Source: Parvibaculum sp040390855 (lineage in GTDB: Bacteria > Pseudomonadota > Alphaproteobacteria > Parvibaculales > Parvibaculaceae). Taken from it: a stretch of DNA of 64,000 nt. Below are positions 27,219 to 35,488 of the stretch, in pieces. The stretch covers positions 1-64,000 of the forward strand of contig JAZJXO010000023.1 in the NCBI GenBank assembly GCA_040390855.1, in the 5' to 3' direction. Both the position numbers and the translations under genes were made by a program. The notes beneath the pieces were generated by a model. It did not search any database. It was not told where the DNA came from and saw only the letters and a list, made by a program, of their open reading frames with translations. Within the stretch, counting starts at the first letter, position 1, and every line of letters begins with the position of its first letter.

Positions 27219-28097
27219 TTATGCCTGTGCAGGTGTCAGATTGGCGGTGGATGCTTCGACTTCCATGAATGTCGGTCGAACATCTGACATGAGAGCTTTG
27301 CGGGCGAACTCGATGGAGACGGCAGGCGCATAGCCTGCCATGTGGGCGAGAAGGCCCGCCTTCATTGAGAGGTAGTATTTTGATTCCTGTTCGAAGATTG
27401 TCTTGAGCGATTGCGCCATCGGGCCGAAAAAGCCGTAGGCGACAAGCACGCCGAAGAATGTGCCTACGAGCGCACCGCCGATAAGATGGCCGAGAATTTC
27501 CGGAGGCTGATCAATCGAACCCATCGTGTGAATAACGCCGAGCACGGCGGCCACGATACCGAGAGCGGGTGTGCCGTCGGCAAGCGCCTGAATGGCACCG
27601 ACAAGCTGTTCGCGCTCCTGATGATGTGTTTCCAGTTCTTCGTCCATGAGCGTTTCCAGCTCATGCGCATTTTCCGTGCCGAGTGTGATCATACGCAGGT
27701 AGTCGCACATGAACTCGACGGCATGGTGATCGGCGGCGAAAGTCGGGAAGGAATTGAAGATTGCTGAGTCTTGCGGGTTTTCGACATGAACTTCGAGCGC
27801 GAGGTTGCCTTTGCTCTTGGCGAGTTTGAAGAGCGTGAACTGCAAGCCGAGAAGTTCGAGATAGGCTGCCTTGCCGTAGCGGGGGCCTTTGAACAGCTTG
27901 CTGAAAATGCCCAACGTGCCTTTCAGCACAGCGGGCGGATTACCGACCACATAGGCACCGCAAGCCGCGCCGAGAATGATGACGTATTCGAAAGGCTGGA
28001 AGAGCACAGCCAGGTGAGCGCCGGAGGCTGCATAGCCGCCAAAAACACTACCCAATACGATAAGAATGCCCACTATCAGCCGCATCGCGTCCGCCAC
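27219..28097 (-). CDS. motA: Flagellar stator protein MotA
   Basis: Proton-channel subunit of the motor stator. The 292-residue protein has four membrane spans (about 5-25, 35-52, 170-190, 200-222), a large cytoplasmic loop, and the conserved proline-containing segment DGTPALGIVAAVLGVIHTM. It pairs with motB in a two-gene unit. No other flagellar or chemotaxis gene is in the window, so the stator is encoded apart from the flagellar cluster or serves a separate system. Confidence 0.93.
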   Translation of the reverse strand: MADAMRLIVGILIVLGSVFGGYAASGAHLAVLFQPFEYVIILGAACGAYVVGNPPAVLKGTLGIFSKLFKGPRYGKAAYLELLGLQFTLFKLAKSKGNLALEVHVENPQDSAIFNSFPTFAADHHAVEFMCDYLRMITLGTENAHELETLMDEELETHHQEREQLVGAIQALADGTPALGIVAAVLGVIHTMGSIDQPPEILGHLIGGALVGTFFGVLVAYGFFGPMAQSLKTIFEQESKYYLSMKAGLLAHMAGYAPAVSIEFARKALMSDVRPTFMEVEASTANLTPAQA

Positions 28098-28122
28098 TTT
28101 CTTCTACTGAAGTCCCACCGAT

Positions 28123-28147
28123 TACGGGCGCAACTCTTGTGCCCGTA
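28123..28147. promoter_or_regulatory. Inverted repeat just upstream of motA
   Basis: TACGGGC (28123-28129) and GCCCGTA (28141-28147) are perfect inverted copies around 11 bases and lie 26 bases before the motA start. It may be a hairpin in the motAB leader or an operator. No homologous site is known to me. The remaining 28148-28356 gap holds one short hairpin (CGCGG-n4-CCGCG at 28273-28286) and no gene. Confidence 0.3.
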
Positions 28148-28356
28148 GACGTCCTGTCAGGGTGCATTGTGGTCAAACGCTGTTAATACCGAGTGTATAG
28201 AGGGCGTTTTGCGTGAAAATCTGTTGAGTTGCATTCTCGCTGGGTTGCACATTTGAAAAACAGGGTCAAAATCGCGGAGAACCGCGGAAAATCAGATGAT
28301 TTGAGCAAGCGCTGCGGGCGCTTCCGCGCTTATGAGTGTTAACAAAAGGTCTTCGG

Positions 28357-28848
28357 ATGACTGATGGCGACAAGAGAAAGTTTCGCAATGCGCTGGGGCA
28401 CTTCGCAACCGGTGTTGCCGTCATCACGACATGCGGAAAAGGTGCCGAACCCATAGGCATCACAGTGAATTCGTTTTCGTCCGTGTCACTTGATCCGCCG
28501 CTCATTCTCTGGAGCCTTGACAAGAAGTCGGACACGCTCGCCTTGTTCAACTCTGTGGGTCACTTTACAGTCAATATACTGCGCGAAGATCACCGTGATA
28601 TTTCCAATCGTCTGGCCAGGCAGGGCGATCACAGTCTCGACGGATTGGCGATACGCAAAGGTGATAATGGCTGCCCTGCATTGGAACAGGCACTGGCCCA
28701 TTTTGAATGCGAGGTTTATGCGCGGCATGAAGCGGGTGATCATATCATCATGCTCGGTCGAGTGACGCATTTTGAGTATAGCGAGGACGGTCGACCGCTG
28801 CTCTATCATCGTGGTGGTTATCAGGGCCTTGCTGTCGGGTCACTCTGA
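28357..28848 (+). CDS. Flavin reductase-like (split barrel FMN-binding) protein
   Basis: A 163-residue member of the flavin reductase-like domain family, which reduce FMN/FAD with NAD(P)H, often for a two-component monooxygenase. It has FRNALGHFATGVAVIT, NSFSSVSLDPPLILW and DHIIMLGRVTHFE. ATG at 28357 has AAAGG 8 bases upstream. No oxygenase partner is nearby. Its stop overlaps the convergent marR gene by 9 bases, and that regulator may control it. Confidence 0.87.
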   Translation: MTDGDKRKFRNALGHFATGVAVITTCGKGAEPIGITVNSFSSVSLDPPLILWSLDKKSDTLALFNSVGHFTVNILREDHRDISNRLARQGDHSLDGLAIRKGDNGCPALEQALAHFECEVYARHEAGDHIIMLGRVTHFEYSEDGRPLLYHRGGYQGLAVGSL

Positions 28849-29385
28849 CGGGCGGTTATTTTTCGCCTCGGCGGCTTGGCGTTCCTTGTGATCATGCGTG
28901 TTCAGATTTTCGCGCATCAGAGTGATCGTTTCCAGCATACCCAGATAGGCTTTCCGGTCGATGCCTTTCGTTGCGATGTGATGGATGGCCGCGTAAATTT
29001 CGACGCCTCTGTGTTTGATCGCGTGAAGGCGCGGCGTGAGAAAGATGCATTTTGCGCGGCGGTCTGTCGGATGCTGGCGGCGCTCGATTAAGCCCAGTGC
29101 CTCAAGTTCACTGATATAAATGCCGACAGAAACTTTGTGGATTTCGAGTGCGTTGGCGAGGTCGGTCTGCGTTTGTCCGTCATTGGTCAGCAACACGCCG
29201 ATCAGTCGTGTCTGCTGTCGTGACAGCGTGCTGCGTCGGTCATAAGTCGTGGACAGGAGAGTCCCGACATTCATCAGCAGGTTGAGCAGATATTGCGGTG
29301 AAAAACGCTCATCGCTCGGCTCAATCGCGATTTGTTCTGCCCCAAGCGCAAGCCTTTCCGTGGCATCCGGCAGTGGTGTCGTCAT
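28840..29385 (-). CDS. MarR-family transcriptional regulator
   Basis: A 181-residue winged-helix protein. The helix-turn-helix is visible around TQTDLANALEIHKVSVGIYISELEALGLIERR, followed by the wing HPTDRRAKCIFLT, which is classical for MarR. The C-terminus is charged. It runs tail to tail with the flavin reductase, overlapping by 9 bases; tail-to-tail order means it does not share a promoter with it. Ligand and target are unknown. Confidence 0.88.
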   Translation of the reverse strand: MTTPLPDATERLALGAEQIAIEPSDERFSPQYLLNLLMNVGTLLSTTYDRRSTLSRQQTRLIGVLLTNDGQTQTDLANALEIHKVSVGIYISELEALGLIERRQHPTDRRAKCIFLTPRLHAIKHRGVEIYAAIHHIATKGIDRKAYLGMLETITLMRENLNTHDHKERQAAEAKNNRPSE

Positions 29386-29550
29386 TTGGCCAATTTCCCA
29401 GCTTCAGATGCCTGTTTAGCACGGCTGTCACATTGGTACGACTTGACCTTTGAACTGCCCGATGGTTTCGTAACGAAAATTTACTAAAGGGATGCTCTGC
29501 GGTCACGTGTTTTCCGTCAGAAAGCGCCAGTCACGTTGAGGGAGAGTCTT

Positions 29551-30516
29551 ATGGCAGGCGAGCAGGCAGTTGCAAATACTGCACGCCTGGATGATTTCAT
29601 CGGCAAAGTGCTGGCAAAGCCCTTGGTTGAAAAGGATTTGTCGCGTCGTCGTATCGCCGAGCCCTTCATTGTCCTGTCATTGCTTGGTCATCTCTTAGCC
29701 ATGCTCTACGGCCTCGTTCATGGCGGTATTCAAGGTGTTCCCGGACCCGGCGGTGGCAAGGTCATGTATTTCGACCTCTCCAAGGGTCAGGCGCATGACG
29801 TGATTGCGGCACCGCTGGCGCCGGAAAAACCCAAGCTCGTCGTGACCCAGCCCAAGGCAAAAACCAAGGTCCCTGAAAAGCCTAAAGTACAGGTCAAAGC
29901 CAAGGCGCCACCGAAAGATCAGCCGAAGCTGATGAAGGACGCCTATTCGCCCGAGAATAAATACGTCAAGCAGGAGCTTGTCGAGGAAGAGGAGACAACA
30001 CCCGGTCCGCAGACACCGATGACGCTGGAAGAAGAACTAGCGGCGCAAGGTCTCAAAGACGGCAAGGGTCGCGGCGGCGGTGGCGAAGCGCCAGAAACGA
30101 TCCTCAACAAGAAAGGCAACTCACTTACCGGTAGCCTGATCCAGTCGCAAATGACTGGGCACATGCTCTATCTCAATCTTTTGAGCCGTGAGGATTACGA
30201 GGGTGCGAATGGTGCGATTGATTCATCGGTCAAGCTCAATGCCGACGGTACGGCCGATGTATCCGTGACGCATCGCTTCTTTCAGACCTATCACGATCAA
30301 TATTCGTCAACGCGCAGCGAAACCGCGAAAGGTCGTTGGTGGGTTGATGGCAACCGCCTGTGTCTCCAGACTCCGGCGCTCGTTGACAACACCAAGAATT
30401 GCTACGATATGTCTGCGGAAGGTCCGGTGCTGCATTTTTATTATGCACCCTGCACCAGCGAAAGTTCGATGCTCTGCAAATCGGGGCGTAAGGCAGGCAC
30501 GGGCGCGATTAAGTAG
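29551..30516 (+). CDS. TonB-shaped inner-membrane protein of unknown function
   Basis: A 321-residue protein with three parts: a short cytoplasmic head and one membrane span (about residues 38-58), a Lys/Pro-rich periplasm-spanning linker (about 88-135, with repeated PEKPK, PKAKTK, PKVQVK), and a globular C-terminal domain (about 185-321). This is the architecture of TonB/TolA, but the end domain does not look like TonB; it has RWWVDGNRLCLQ and four cysteines (in LCLQ, KNCYD, APCTS, MLCKS) likely forming disulfides. Start at 29551 has GGGAGAG upstream. No ExbB/ExbD genes are adjacent. Confidence 0.7.
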   Translation: MAGEQAVANTARLDDFIGKVLAKPLVEKDLSRRRIAEPFIVLSLLGHLLAMLYGLVHGGIQGVPGPGGGKVMYFDLSKGQAHDVIAAPLAPEKPKLVVTQPKAKTKVPEKPKVQVKAKAPPKDQPKLMKDAYSPENKYVKQELVEEEETTPGPQTPMTLEEELAAQGLKDGKGRGGGGEAPETILNKKGNSLTGSLIQSQMTGHMLYLNLLSREDYEGANGAIDSSVKLNADGTADVSVTHRFFQTYHDQYSSTRSETAKGRWWVDGNRLCLQTPALVDNTKNCYDMSAEGPVLHFYYAPCTSESSMLCKSGRKAGTGAIK

Positions 30517-30588
30517 CGTCATCAAAAACATGCGACACATCGTATAGCCTGCTACCTTCACGCAAATTCAATGCGTGAAGAGGCTGAT

Positions 30589-31470
30589 ATGGCAAGTGTT
30601 GCTTTTCTTGGGCTTGGGGTGATGGGCTATCCGATGGCGGGGCATCTCGTCAAAGCGGGACATGCCGTCGCCGTGTTCAACCGCACGAAACCTAAAGCCG
30701 ATAAATTCGTCGGCGAGCATGGCGGACGCGCTGCCGCAACGCCCCGTGAAGCCGCGCAAGGCGCGTCGGTTGTCTTTGCCTGTGTCGGCAATGACGATGA
30801 TGTACGCTCGGTCACGCTTGGTGCGGATGGTGCCTTCGCAGGCATGGCGCGGGGCGCAATTTTTGTTGATCATACAACGGCGTCGGCCGATCTCGCGCGT
30901 GAGCTTGATGCGGCAGCGAAGTCGGCGGGTCTTGGGTTTGTCGATGCGCCGGTGTCGGGCGGGCAGGGCGGGGCGGAGAAGGGTATTCTCACAGTCATGT
31001 GTGGCGGTGATGAGGCGTCATACTCCATCGCAGAGCCGGCCATCACCGCATATGCGCGCGCCTGCCGTCTGATGGGTTCTGCGGGGGCGGGCCAGCTCAC
31101 CAAAATGGTCAATCAGATATGCATTGCCGGTCTCGTCGAGGGATTGTCGGAGGGTATTCACTTTGCGCAGGCGGCGGGGCTAGATCCGGCGGCTGTCATT
31201 GACGTGATTTCCAAAGGGGCTGCGCAAAGCTGGCAGATGGAGAACCGCCACAAGACGATGATCGCGGGTGACTTCAATCATGGATTTGCCGTCGACTGGA
31301 TGCGTAAGGATTTGGCGATCTGTCTTGATGAGGCGCGTAGCAACGGCGCACATTTGCCGGTCACCGCCATTGTTGACCAGTTTTATTCTGAGGTACAGGC
31401 GATGGGCGGCAATCGTTGGGACACGTCGAGTCTTGTGGCCCGCCTCAATCGGGCCATAAAGCCGAAATAG
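30589..31470 (+). CDS. NAD(P)-dependent beta-hydroxyacid dehydrogenase
   Basis: A 293-residue member of the 3-hydroxyisobutyrate/6-phosphogluconate dehydrogenase family. It has the Rossmann motif GLGVMGYPMAGHL, the substrate loop DAPVSGGQGGAEKG and the catalytic lysine in GQLTKMVNQ. It is only about 30% similar by eye to mmsB later in the window, so its substrate (possibly 2-hydroxy-3-oxopropionate or succinic-semialdehyde related) is open. It lies 9 bases before the decarboxylase gene and probably is cotranscribed with it. Confidence 0.88.
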   Translation: MASVAFLGLGVMGYPMAGHLVKAGHAVAVFNRTKPKADKFVGEHGGRAAATPREAAQGASVVFACVGNDDDVRSVTLGADGAFAGMARGAIFVDHTTASADLARELDAAAKSAGLGFVDAPVSGGQGGAEKGILTVMCGGDEASYSIAEPAITAYARACRLMGSAGAGQLTKMVNQICIAGLVEGLSEGIHFAQAAGLDPAAVIDVISKGAAQSWQMENRHKTMIAGDFNHGFAVDWMRKDLAICLDEARSNGAHLPVTAIVDQFYSEVQAMGGNRWDTSSLVARLNRAIKPK

Positions 31471-31479
31471 GGATAAAGG

Positions 31480-32616
31480 ATGAAAGAAATTCGCTTCAGC
31501 TCCATCAATGAAGTCGTGGCGCGGCTCAATCCGTCTTATCCGGTCTTCGTGGTTTTTCCCGATGTGCTGGCCCAGCGCGCACGGGATTTTATCGGGGGTT
31601 TTCCCGGGACTGTGCTCTATGCAGTCAAATGCAATCCCGATCCGCATGTGCTGCGTGCGCTCTATGGTGCGGGTATCCGGCATTTCGATACGGCATCGTT
31701 GCCGGAGATTGCCAAAATTTCGGAACTTTTTTCGGATGCACATTGCTATTTCAATCATCCGGTGAAGTCGCGCGGCGCATTGGAAGCCTCATCGGATGTC
31801 TATGGTATCGGACATTATGTGGTCGATCACATCAGCGAACTCGACAAGCTCAACGAGATTGTCGGCACCGACATCACGGTTGAAGTGCGTGTCACCACGC
31901 CGAAGAATAATTCAGTTTATAATCTCTCATCAAAGTTTGGCGCACAGCCCGTCGCCGCTGTCGTGCTGCTTCAGGAGGCGGCGCGGCGCGGATCGCGCAC
32001 GGCGATTTCCTTTCATGTCGGCAGCCAGTGCCCTGACCCTTTGGCCTATCGCCATTCGCTCGAAGTGGCGGTGAAGATCGCCAAGCTGGCAGGTGTCGAG
32101 ATTTCGTATTATGACATCGGCGGTGGATTTCCGGCTGACTATGGTGATCCCATTCCGCCGCTTGAAGCGTATTTCGAAGTGATCCGTCAGGCGAAGCATG
32201 ACCTCGCCATTGACGTGCCGCTCTATGCCGAGCCCGGTCGTGCGCTGGTTGCTGATGGTTGCTCTATCCTCGCGCAGGTCCAGCTCCGCAAGGGTGATGA
32301 TCTTTATATCAATGACGGCATTTATGGCGGGCTTTCCGAAATTCATCTCGCCGATCTGCGTCCGCCCGTGCGTGCCATCGGTCGCGGGCGCGATGTGACA
32401 GGGCCAAATCAGCCGTTTCGTCTTTTCGGGCCGACTTGTGACAGTCTTGATGTTTTCAAAGTGAAGTTCGATCTGCCGTCTGATATTGCCGAAGGCGACT
32501 GGATTGAATTTGCCCGTATGGGCGCTTATTCGATCGGTATGCAAAGCGGCTTCAACGGTTTCTACACTGACACAGTTGTGCAGGTCTCTGGTGCAAGCAC
32601 ATTATCTGGTTTTTGA
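31480..32616 (+). CDS. Fold-III ornithine/lysine decarboxylase
   Basis: PLP-dependent decarboxylase of the alanine-racemase-fold (group IV), the type that makes putrescine or cadaverine in rhizobia. The 378-residue protein has K50 in LYAVKCNP binding PLP, FHVGSQC, the phosphate-binding DIGGGFP, YAEPGRALVA and the catalytic cysteine in FGPTCDSLDV. The short length and CDSLD box favour ornithine or lysine over diaminopimelate decarboxylase. No speF-type leader was recognised upstream; the preceding gene is 9 bases away. Confidence 0.9.
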   Translation: MKEIRFSSINEVVARLNPSYPVFVVFPDVLAQRARDFIGGFPGTVLYAVKCNPDPHVLRALYGAGIRHFDTASLPEIAKISELFSDAHCYFNHPVKSRGALEASSDVYGIGHYVVDHISELDKLNEIVGTDITVEVRVTTPKNNSVYNLSSKFGAQPVAAVVLLQEAARRGSRTAISFHVGSQCPDPLAYRHSLEVAVKIAKLAGVEISYYDIGGGFPADYGDPIPPLEAYFEVIRQAKHDLAIDVPLYAEPGRALVADGCSILAQVQLRKGDDLYINDGIYGGLSEIHLADLRPPVRAIGRGRDVTGPNQPFRLFGPTCDSLDVFKVKFDLPSDIAEGDWIEFARMGAYSIGMQSGFNGFYTDTVVQVSGASTLSGF

Positions 32617-32619
32617 AAC

Positions 32620-32658
32620 GGAACTTTAAAAATCCGTTCACGGACTGTTCCTGTTTTT
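32620..32658 (+). terminator. Probable terminator of the decarboxylase gene
   Basis: GGAAC (32620-32624) pairs with GTTCC (32647-32651), with an inner TCCG-TTCA-CGGA hairpin, then TGTTTTTG. The stem is interrupted but the T-rich tail and the position 4 bases after the stop fit termination. Confidence 0.5.
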
Positions 32659-32660
32659 GC

Positions 32661-32688
32661 TTGACTTTTATGTTAACATTGATAACAT
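32661..32688 (+). promoter_or_regulatory. Promoter with overlapping operator of the tetR gene
   Basis: TTGACT (32661-32666) and TAACAT (32683-32688) are spaced 16 bases. The inverted repeat ATGTTA-n7-TAACAT at 32670-32688 fills the space between and includes the -10 box, the expected layout for a self-repressing TetR protein, which is encoded 40 bases downstream. Confidence 0.5.
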
Positions 32689-32727
32689 TTGGCGCGTCGG
32701 ACAAAAGAAGAACGGCATTAAGATAGT

Positions 32728-33204
32728 GTGATTGAGATGCGAGCACGACTTCGCGGGCAGAAGACAAAATATCATCACGGCGATCTGAGGCGTGCATTGC
32801 TTGATGCGGCGATGACGCTGATCGACATTCGTGGACGTGAGGCCCTCACGTTGCGCGAGGCTGCGCGGCGTGCCGGTGTGTCGGAGGCGGCACCCTACCG
32901 GCATTTTGCCAATCTTGACGAATTGCTGGGAGCTGTCGCGCTTGAAGGTTTTGAAATGCTGATTGCAGACTTGGAATCGACAAGCAGTGCCAAGCGCGTC
33001 CGCAGCGCTTATCTCGCCTTTGCCGGAGATTTTCCGGGCCGCTATCAGTTGATGTTCGGGCCTCTTGCCGATCGTAAGATAGCAAAGCAACGGGCTGAGG
33101 AGGTGGCGCTTGTGGCCGAACTTGCAGAAGACGCAGGCGGGCTTGCAGCGCTACACGGCCTTGCATCCTTGAACCTTGTCGGTCTTGATGCGGTGGTAGC
33201 TTAA
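32728..33204 (+). CDS. TetR-family transcriptional regulator (short)
   Basis: A 158-residue regulator with a standard N-terminal DNA-binding domain: DLRRALLDAAMTLI, LTLREAARRAGVSEAAPYRHF and a following helix. The ligand domain is shorter than the usual 190-220 total, though it keeps a FPGRYQLMFGP segment typical of the WHG subgroup, so the C-terminus may be trimmed. The start is GTG at 32728 or ATG at 32737. It ends tail to tail with hemB, sharing the TTAA at 33201-33204. Confidence 0.82.
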   Translation: MIEMRARLRGQKTKYHHGDLRRALLDAAMTLIDIRGREALTLREAARRAGVSEAAPYRHFANLDELLGAVALEGFEMLIADLESTSSAKRVRSAYLAFAGDFPGRYQLMFGPLADRKIAKQRAEEVALVAELAEDAGGLAALHGLASLNLVGLDAVVA

Positions 33205-34205
33205 AGCGCTTTGATAAGGCGCGCGGCGGCAGGCGCGAAATAGGTCAGTACGCCGTCGGCGCCGGCGCGTTTGAAGCTCATCAGGCTTTCAAGGATCACG
33301 CGGTCGCGGTCTAGCCAGCCGTTTTGGATAGCACCGTTCAGCATCGCGTATTCTCCCGACACCTGATAGGCGAATGTCGGCAGGCCGAATTCCTGCTTTA
33401 TGCGGGCGAGCACGTCGAGATAGGGCATACCCGGTTTCACCATCACCATGTCAGCGCCTTCCGCGACGTCGAGTGCGACTTCGCGGATCGCTTCGTCGCT
33501 GTTGGCGGGGTCCATCTGATAGCTGCGCTTGTCGCCCTTCAATGCGCCGGTCGAACCGATGGCATCGCGGAACGGGCCATAGAAGGCCGACGCAAACTTC
33601 GCCGCATAGGACATGATTTGCGTGTCAATGTGTCCGGCTTTTTCGAGCGCTGCGCGGATCGCGCCGACGCGGCCATCCATCATGTCGGACGGTGCGATGA
33701 TGTCGCAACCGGCTTCGACCTGCATCAGCGATTGTTGCACGAGGAGTTTGACGGTCTCGTCATTGAGAATGCGGTCGCCGTCCATCACTCCGTCATGGCC
33801 GTGGCTGGTATAGGGATCGAGCGCTGCATCGCAGAGCACACCGATCTGCGGAAAGGCGGCCTTGATCGAGCGGGTGGCTTGTGCCACGAGATTGTCCGGA
33901 TCGAGTGCCAGCGAGCCCGTCGGATCTCGGCGGTCGAGTGACGTATGCGGGAAGAGGGCGACGACGGGGATGCCCAATGTTACAGCTTCTTCGGCGGCGC
34001 GGACCGCTTCATCGACGCTCAGGCGTTCAACGCCCGGCATGGAGGGGATCGCCTCGCGTTTGCCTTTACCTTCGATCAGGAAGAGCGGCCAGATGAGGTC
34101 GTTGACCGACAGCGTATTTTCGCTAACAAGACGGCGTGACCAATCAGCCTTGCGGTTGCGCCGCAGGCGGGTGGCTGGAAACATAGGTGACGGGTTCGTT
34201 TTCAT
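33201..34205 (-). CDS. hemB: Delta-aminolevulinic acid dehydratase (porphobilinogen synthase)
   Basis: Condenses two 5-aminolevulinate molecules to porphobilinogen in heme synthesis. The 334-residue protein has both active-site lysines, in SYAAKFASAFYGPF and MVKPGMPYLD, and the metal-related aspartates typical of magnesium-dependent alphaproteobacterial enzymes (DAALDPYTSHGHDG, with no cysteine triad). It is divergent from the valine operon and works with hemA, found 6.5 kb away. Confidence 0.96.
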   Translation of the reverse strand: MKTNPSPMFPATRLRRNRKADWSRRLVSENTLSVNDLIWPLFLIEGKGKREAIPSMPGVERLSVDEAVRAAEEAVTLGIPVVALFPHTSLDRRDPTGSLALDPDNLVAQATRSIKAAFPQIGVLCDAALDPYTSHGHDGVMDGDRILNDETVKLLVQQSLMQVEAGCDIIAPSDMMDGRVGAIRAALEKAGHIDTQIMSYAAKFASAFYGPFRDAIGSTGALKGDKRSYQMDPANSDEAIREVALDVAEGADMVMVKPGMPYLDVLARIKQEFGLPTFAYQVSGEYAMLNGAIQNGWLDRDRVILESLMSFKRAGADGVLTYFAPAAARLIKAL

Positions 34206-34281
34206 GGCGCAGACTCATAGCGAATACGCCGGTTTGATGCAACGTGCCGCAACGTCAGGCCGGTCGTGCTTTCCGGTTTCG

Positions 34282-34335
34282 TTGACAGTGCAAATGCCTG
34301 CCAGTATCAGGGGTTAGCTGTGCAAATCAGCACAG
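34282..34335 (+). promoter_or_regulatory. Promoter and inverted repeat of the valine operon
   Basis: TTGACA (34282-34287) and TATCAG (34305-34310) are 17 bases apart. Just downstream lies the perfect inverted repeat CTGTGC-n6-GCACAG (34318-34335), where transcription should start, followed by GGGAGG and the ATG at 34348. A repressor bound here would block the operon. Confidence 0.5.
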
Positions 34336-34347
34336 AGGGAGGCATCT

Positions 34348-35487
34348 ATGAGATTTGAGCTTGGGGCCGATCAGCAGGCATTTCAGGACATGGCGCGTGC
34401 CTTTGCCGCTGAGGAACTGGCACCCAACGCGGCTGCCTGGGATCGCAATGCGTTCTTTCCGGTGGATACCTTGCGTAAGGCGGCGGCGCTTGGCCTGGCC
34501 GGTATTTACGTGCGCGAAGATGTGGGCGGCTCGGCGCTGACGCGTCTTGATGCCGCGCTCGTGTTTGAAGCACTGTCGGCTGGATGCACGTCCACAGCGG
34601 CCTTCCTGTCGATCCATAACATGGCCTCATGGATGATTGACACATTCGGCAACGAAACGCAGCGGCGCAAGTTTTTGCCGAAGCTCACAACGATGGAAGT
34701 GATCGCAAGCTATTGCCTCACAGAGCCGTCGGCGGGATCGGACGCGGCGTCGCTGCGCACGAAAGCGGTGCGCGACGGTGACCATTATGTCATCAACGGA
34801 TCAAAGGCCTTCATCTCCGGCGGCGGCACATCGGACGTTTATGTCTGCATGGTGCGCACAGGTGGCGAGGGCGCGAAGGGCGTCTCCTGTATCATCGTTG
34901 AAAAAGGAACGCCGGGGCTTTCTTTCGGTGCCCCTGAAAAGAAAATGGGCTGGAACAGCCAGCCGACCTCGCAAGTGATTTTTGAAGATTGCTGTGTGCC
35001 CGTTGCCAATCTTGTTGGCGAGGAAGGCCAGGGCTTCAAGATCGCGATGATGGGTCTTGATGGTGGTCGGCTTAATATCGGCGCGTGCGCATTGGGTACG
35101 GCAAATGCCGCACTCGCCCGCGCCAAGACCTACCTTACCGAACGCCAGCAATTCGGCAAACCGCTCGCTTCGTTTCAGGCCTTGCAGTTCAAACTCGCCG
35201 ATATGGCGACTGAGCTTGAGGCTGCGCGGCTTCTGCTTTTTCAGGCAGCAACAAAGGTCGATGCAAAGACCGCCGACGCGACAATGCATGCCGCGATGGC
35301 CAAACGTTTTGCGACGGATGTGAGTTTCAATGTCGCCAATGAGGCGCTGCAAATTCACGGTGGCTACGGCTATCTCAATGACTTTCCGCTGGAGCGTTAC
35401 GTGCGTGATTTGCGTGTGCACCAGATTCTGGAAGGCACCAACGAAATCATGCGTGTGATCATCGCGCGCGAATTGTTGAAAAACTGA
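34348..35487 (+). CDS. Acyl-CoA dehydrogenase, probably isobutyryl-CoA dehydrogenase
   Basis: FAD enzyme that introduces a double bond between C2 and C3 of an acyl-CoA, passing electrons to ETF. The 379-residue protein has SYCLTEPSAGSDAASL, HGGYGYLNDFPLERYVRD and the catalytic glutamate in LEGTNEIMR near the end. The next genes are 3-hydroxyisobutyryl-CoA hydrolase and 3-hydroxyisobutyrate dehydrogenase, so isobutyryl-CoA from valine is the likely substrate. A strong RBS precedes the ATG. Confidence 0.92.
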   Translation: MRFELGADQQAFQDMARAFAAEELAPNAAAWDRNAFFPVDTLRKAAALGLAGIYVREDVGGSALTRLDAALVFEALSAGCTSTAAFLSIHNMASWMIDTFGNETQRRKFLPKLTTMEVIASYCLTEPSAGSDAASLRTKAVRDGDHYVINGSKAFISGGGTSDVYVCMVRTGGEGAKGVSCIIVEKGTPGLSFGAPEKKMGWNSQPTSQVIFEDCCVPVANLVGEEGQGFKIAMMGLDGGRLNIGACALGTANAALARAKTYLTERQQFGKPLASFQALQFKLADMATELEAARLLLFQAATKVDAKTADATMHAAMAKRFATDVSFNVANEALQIHGGYGYLNDFPLERYVRDLRVHQILEGTNEIMRVIIARELLKN

Positions 35488-35488
35488 T

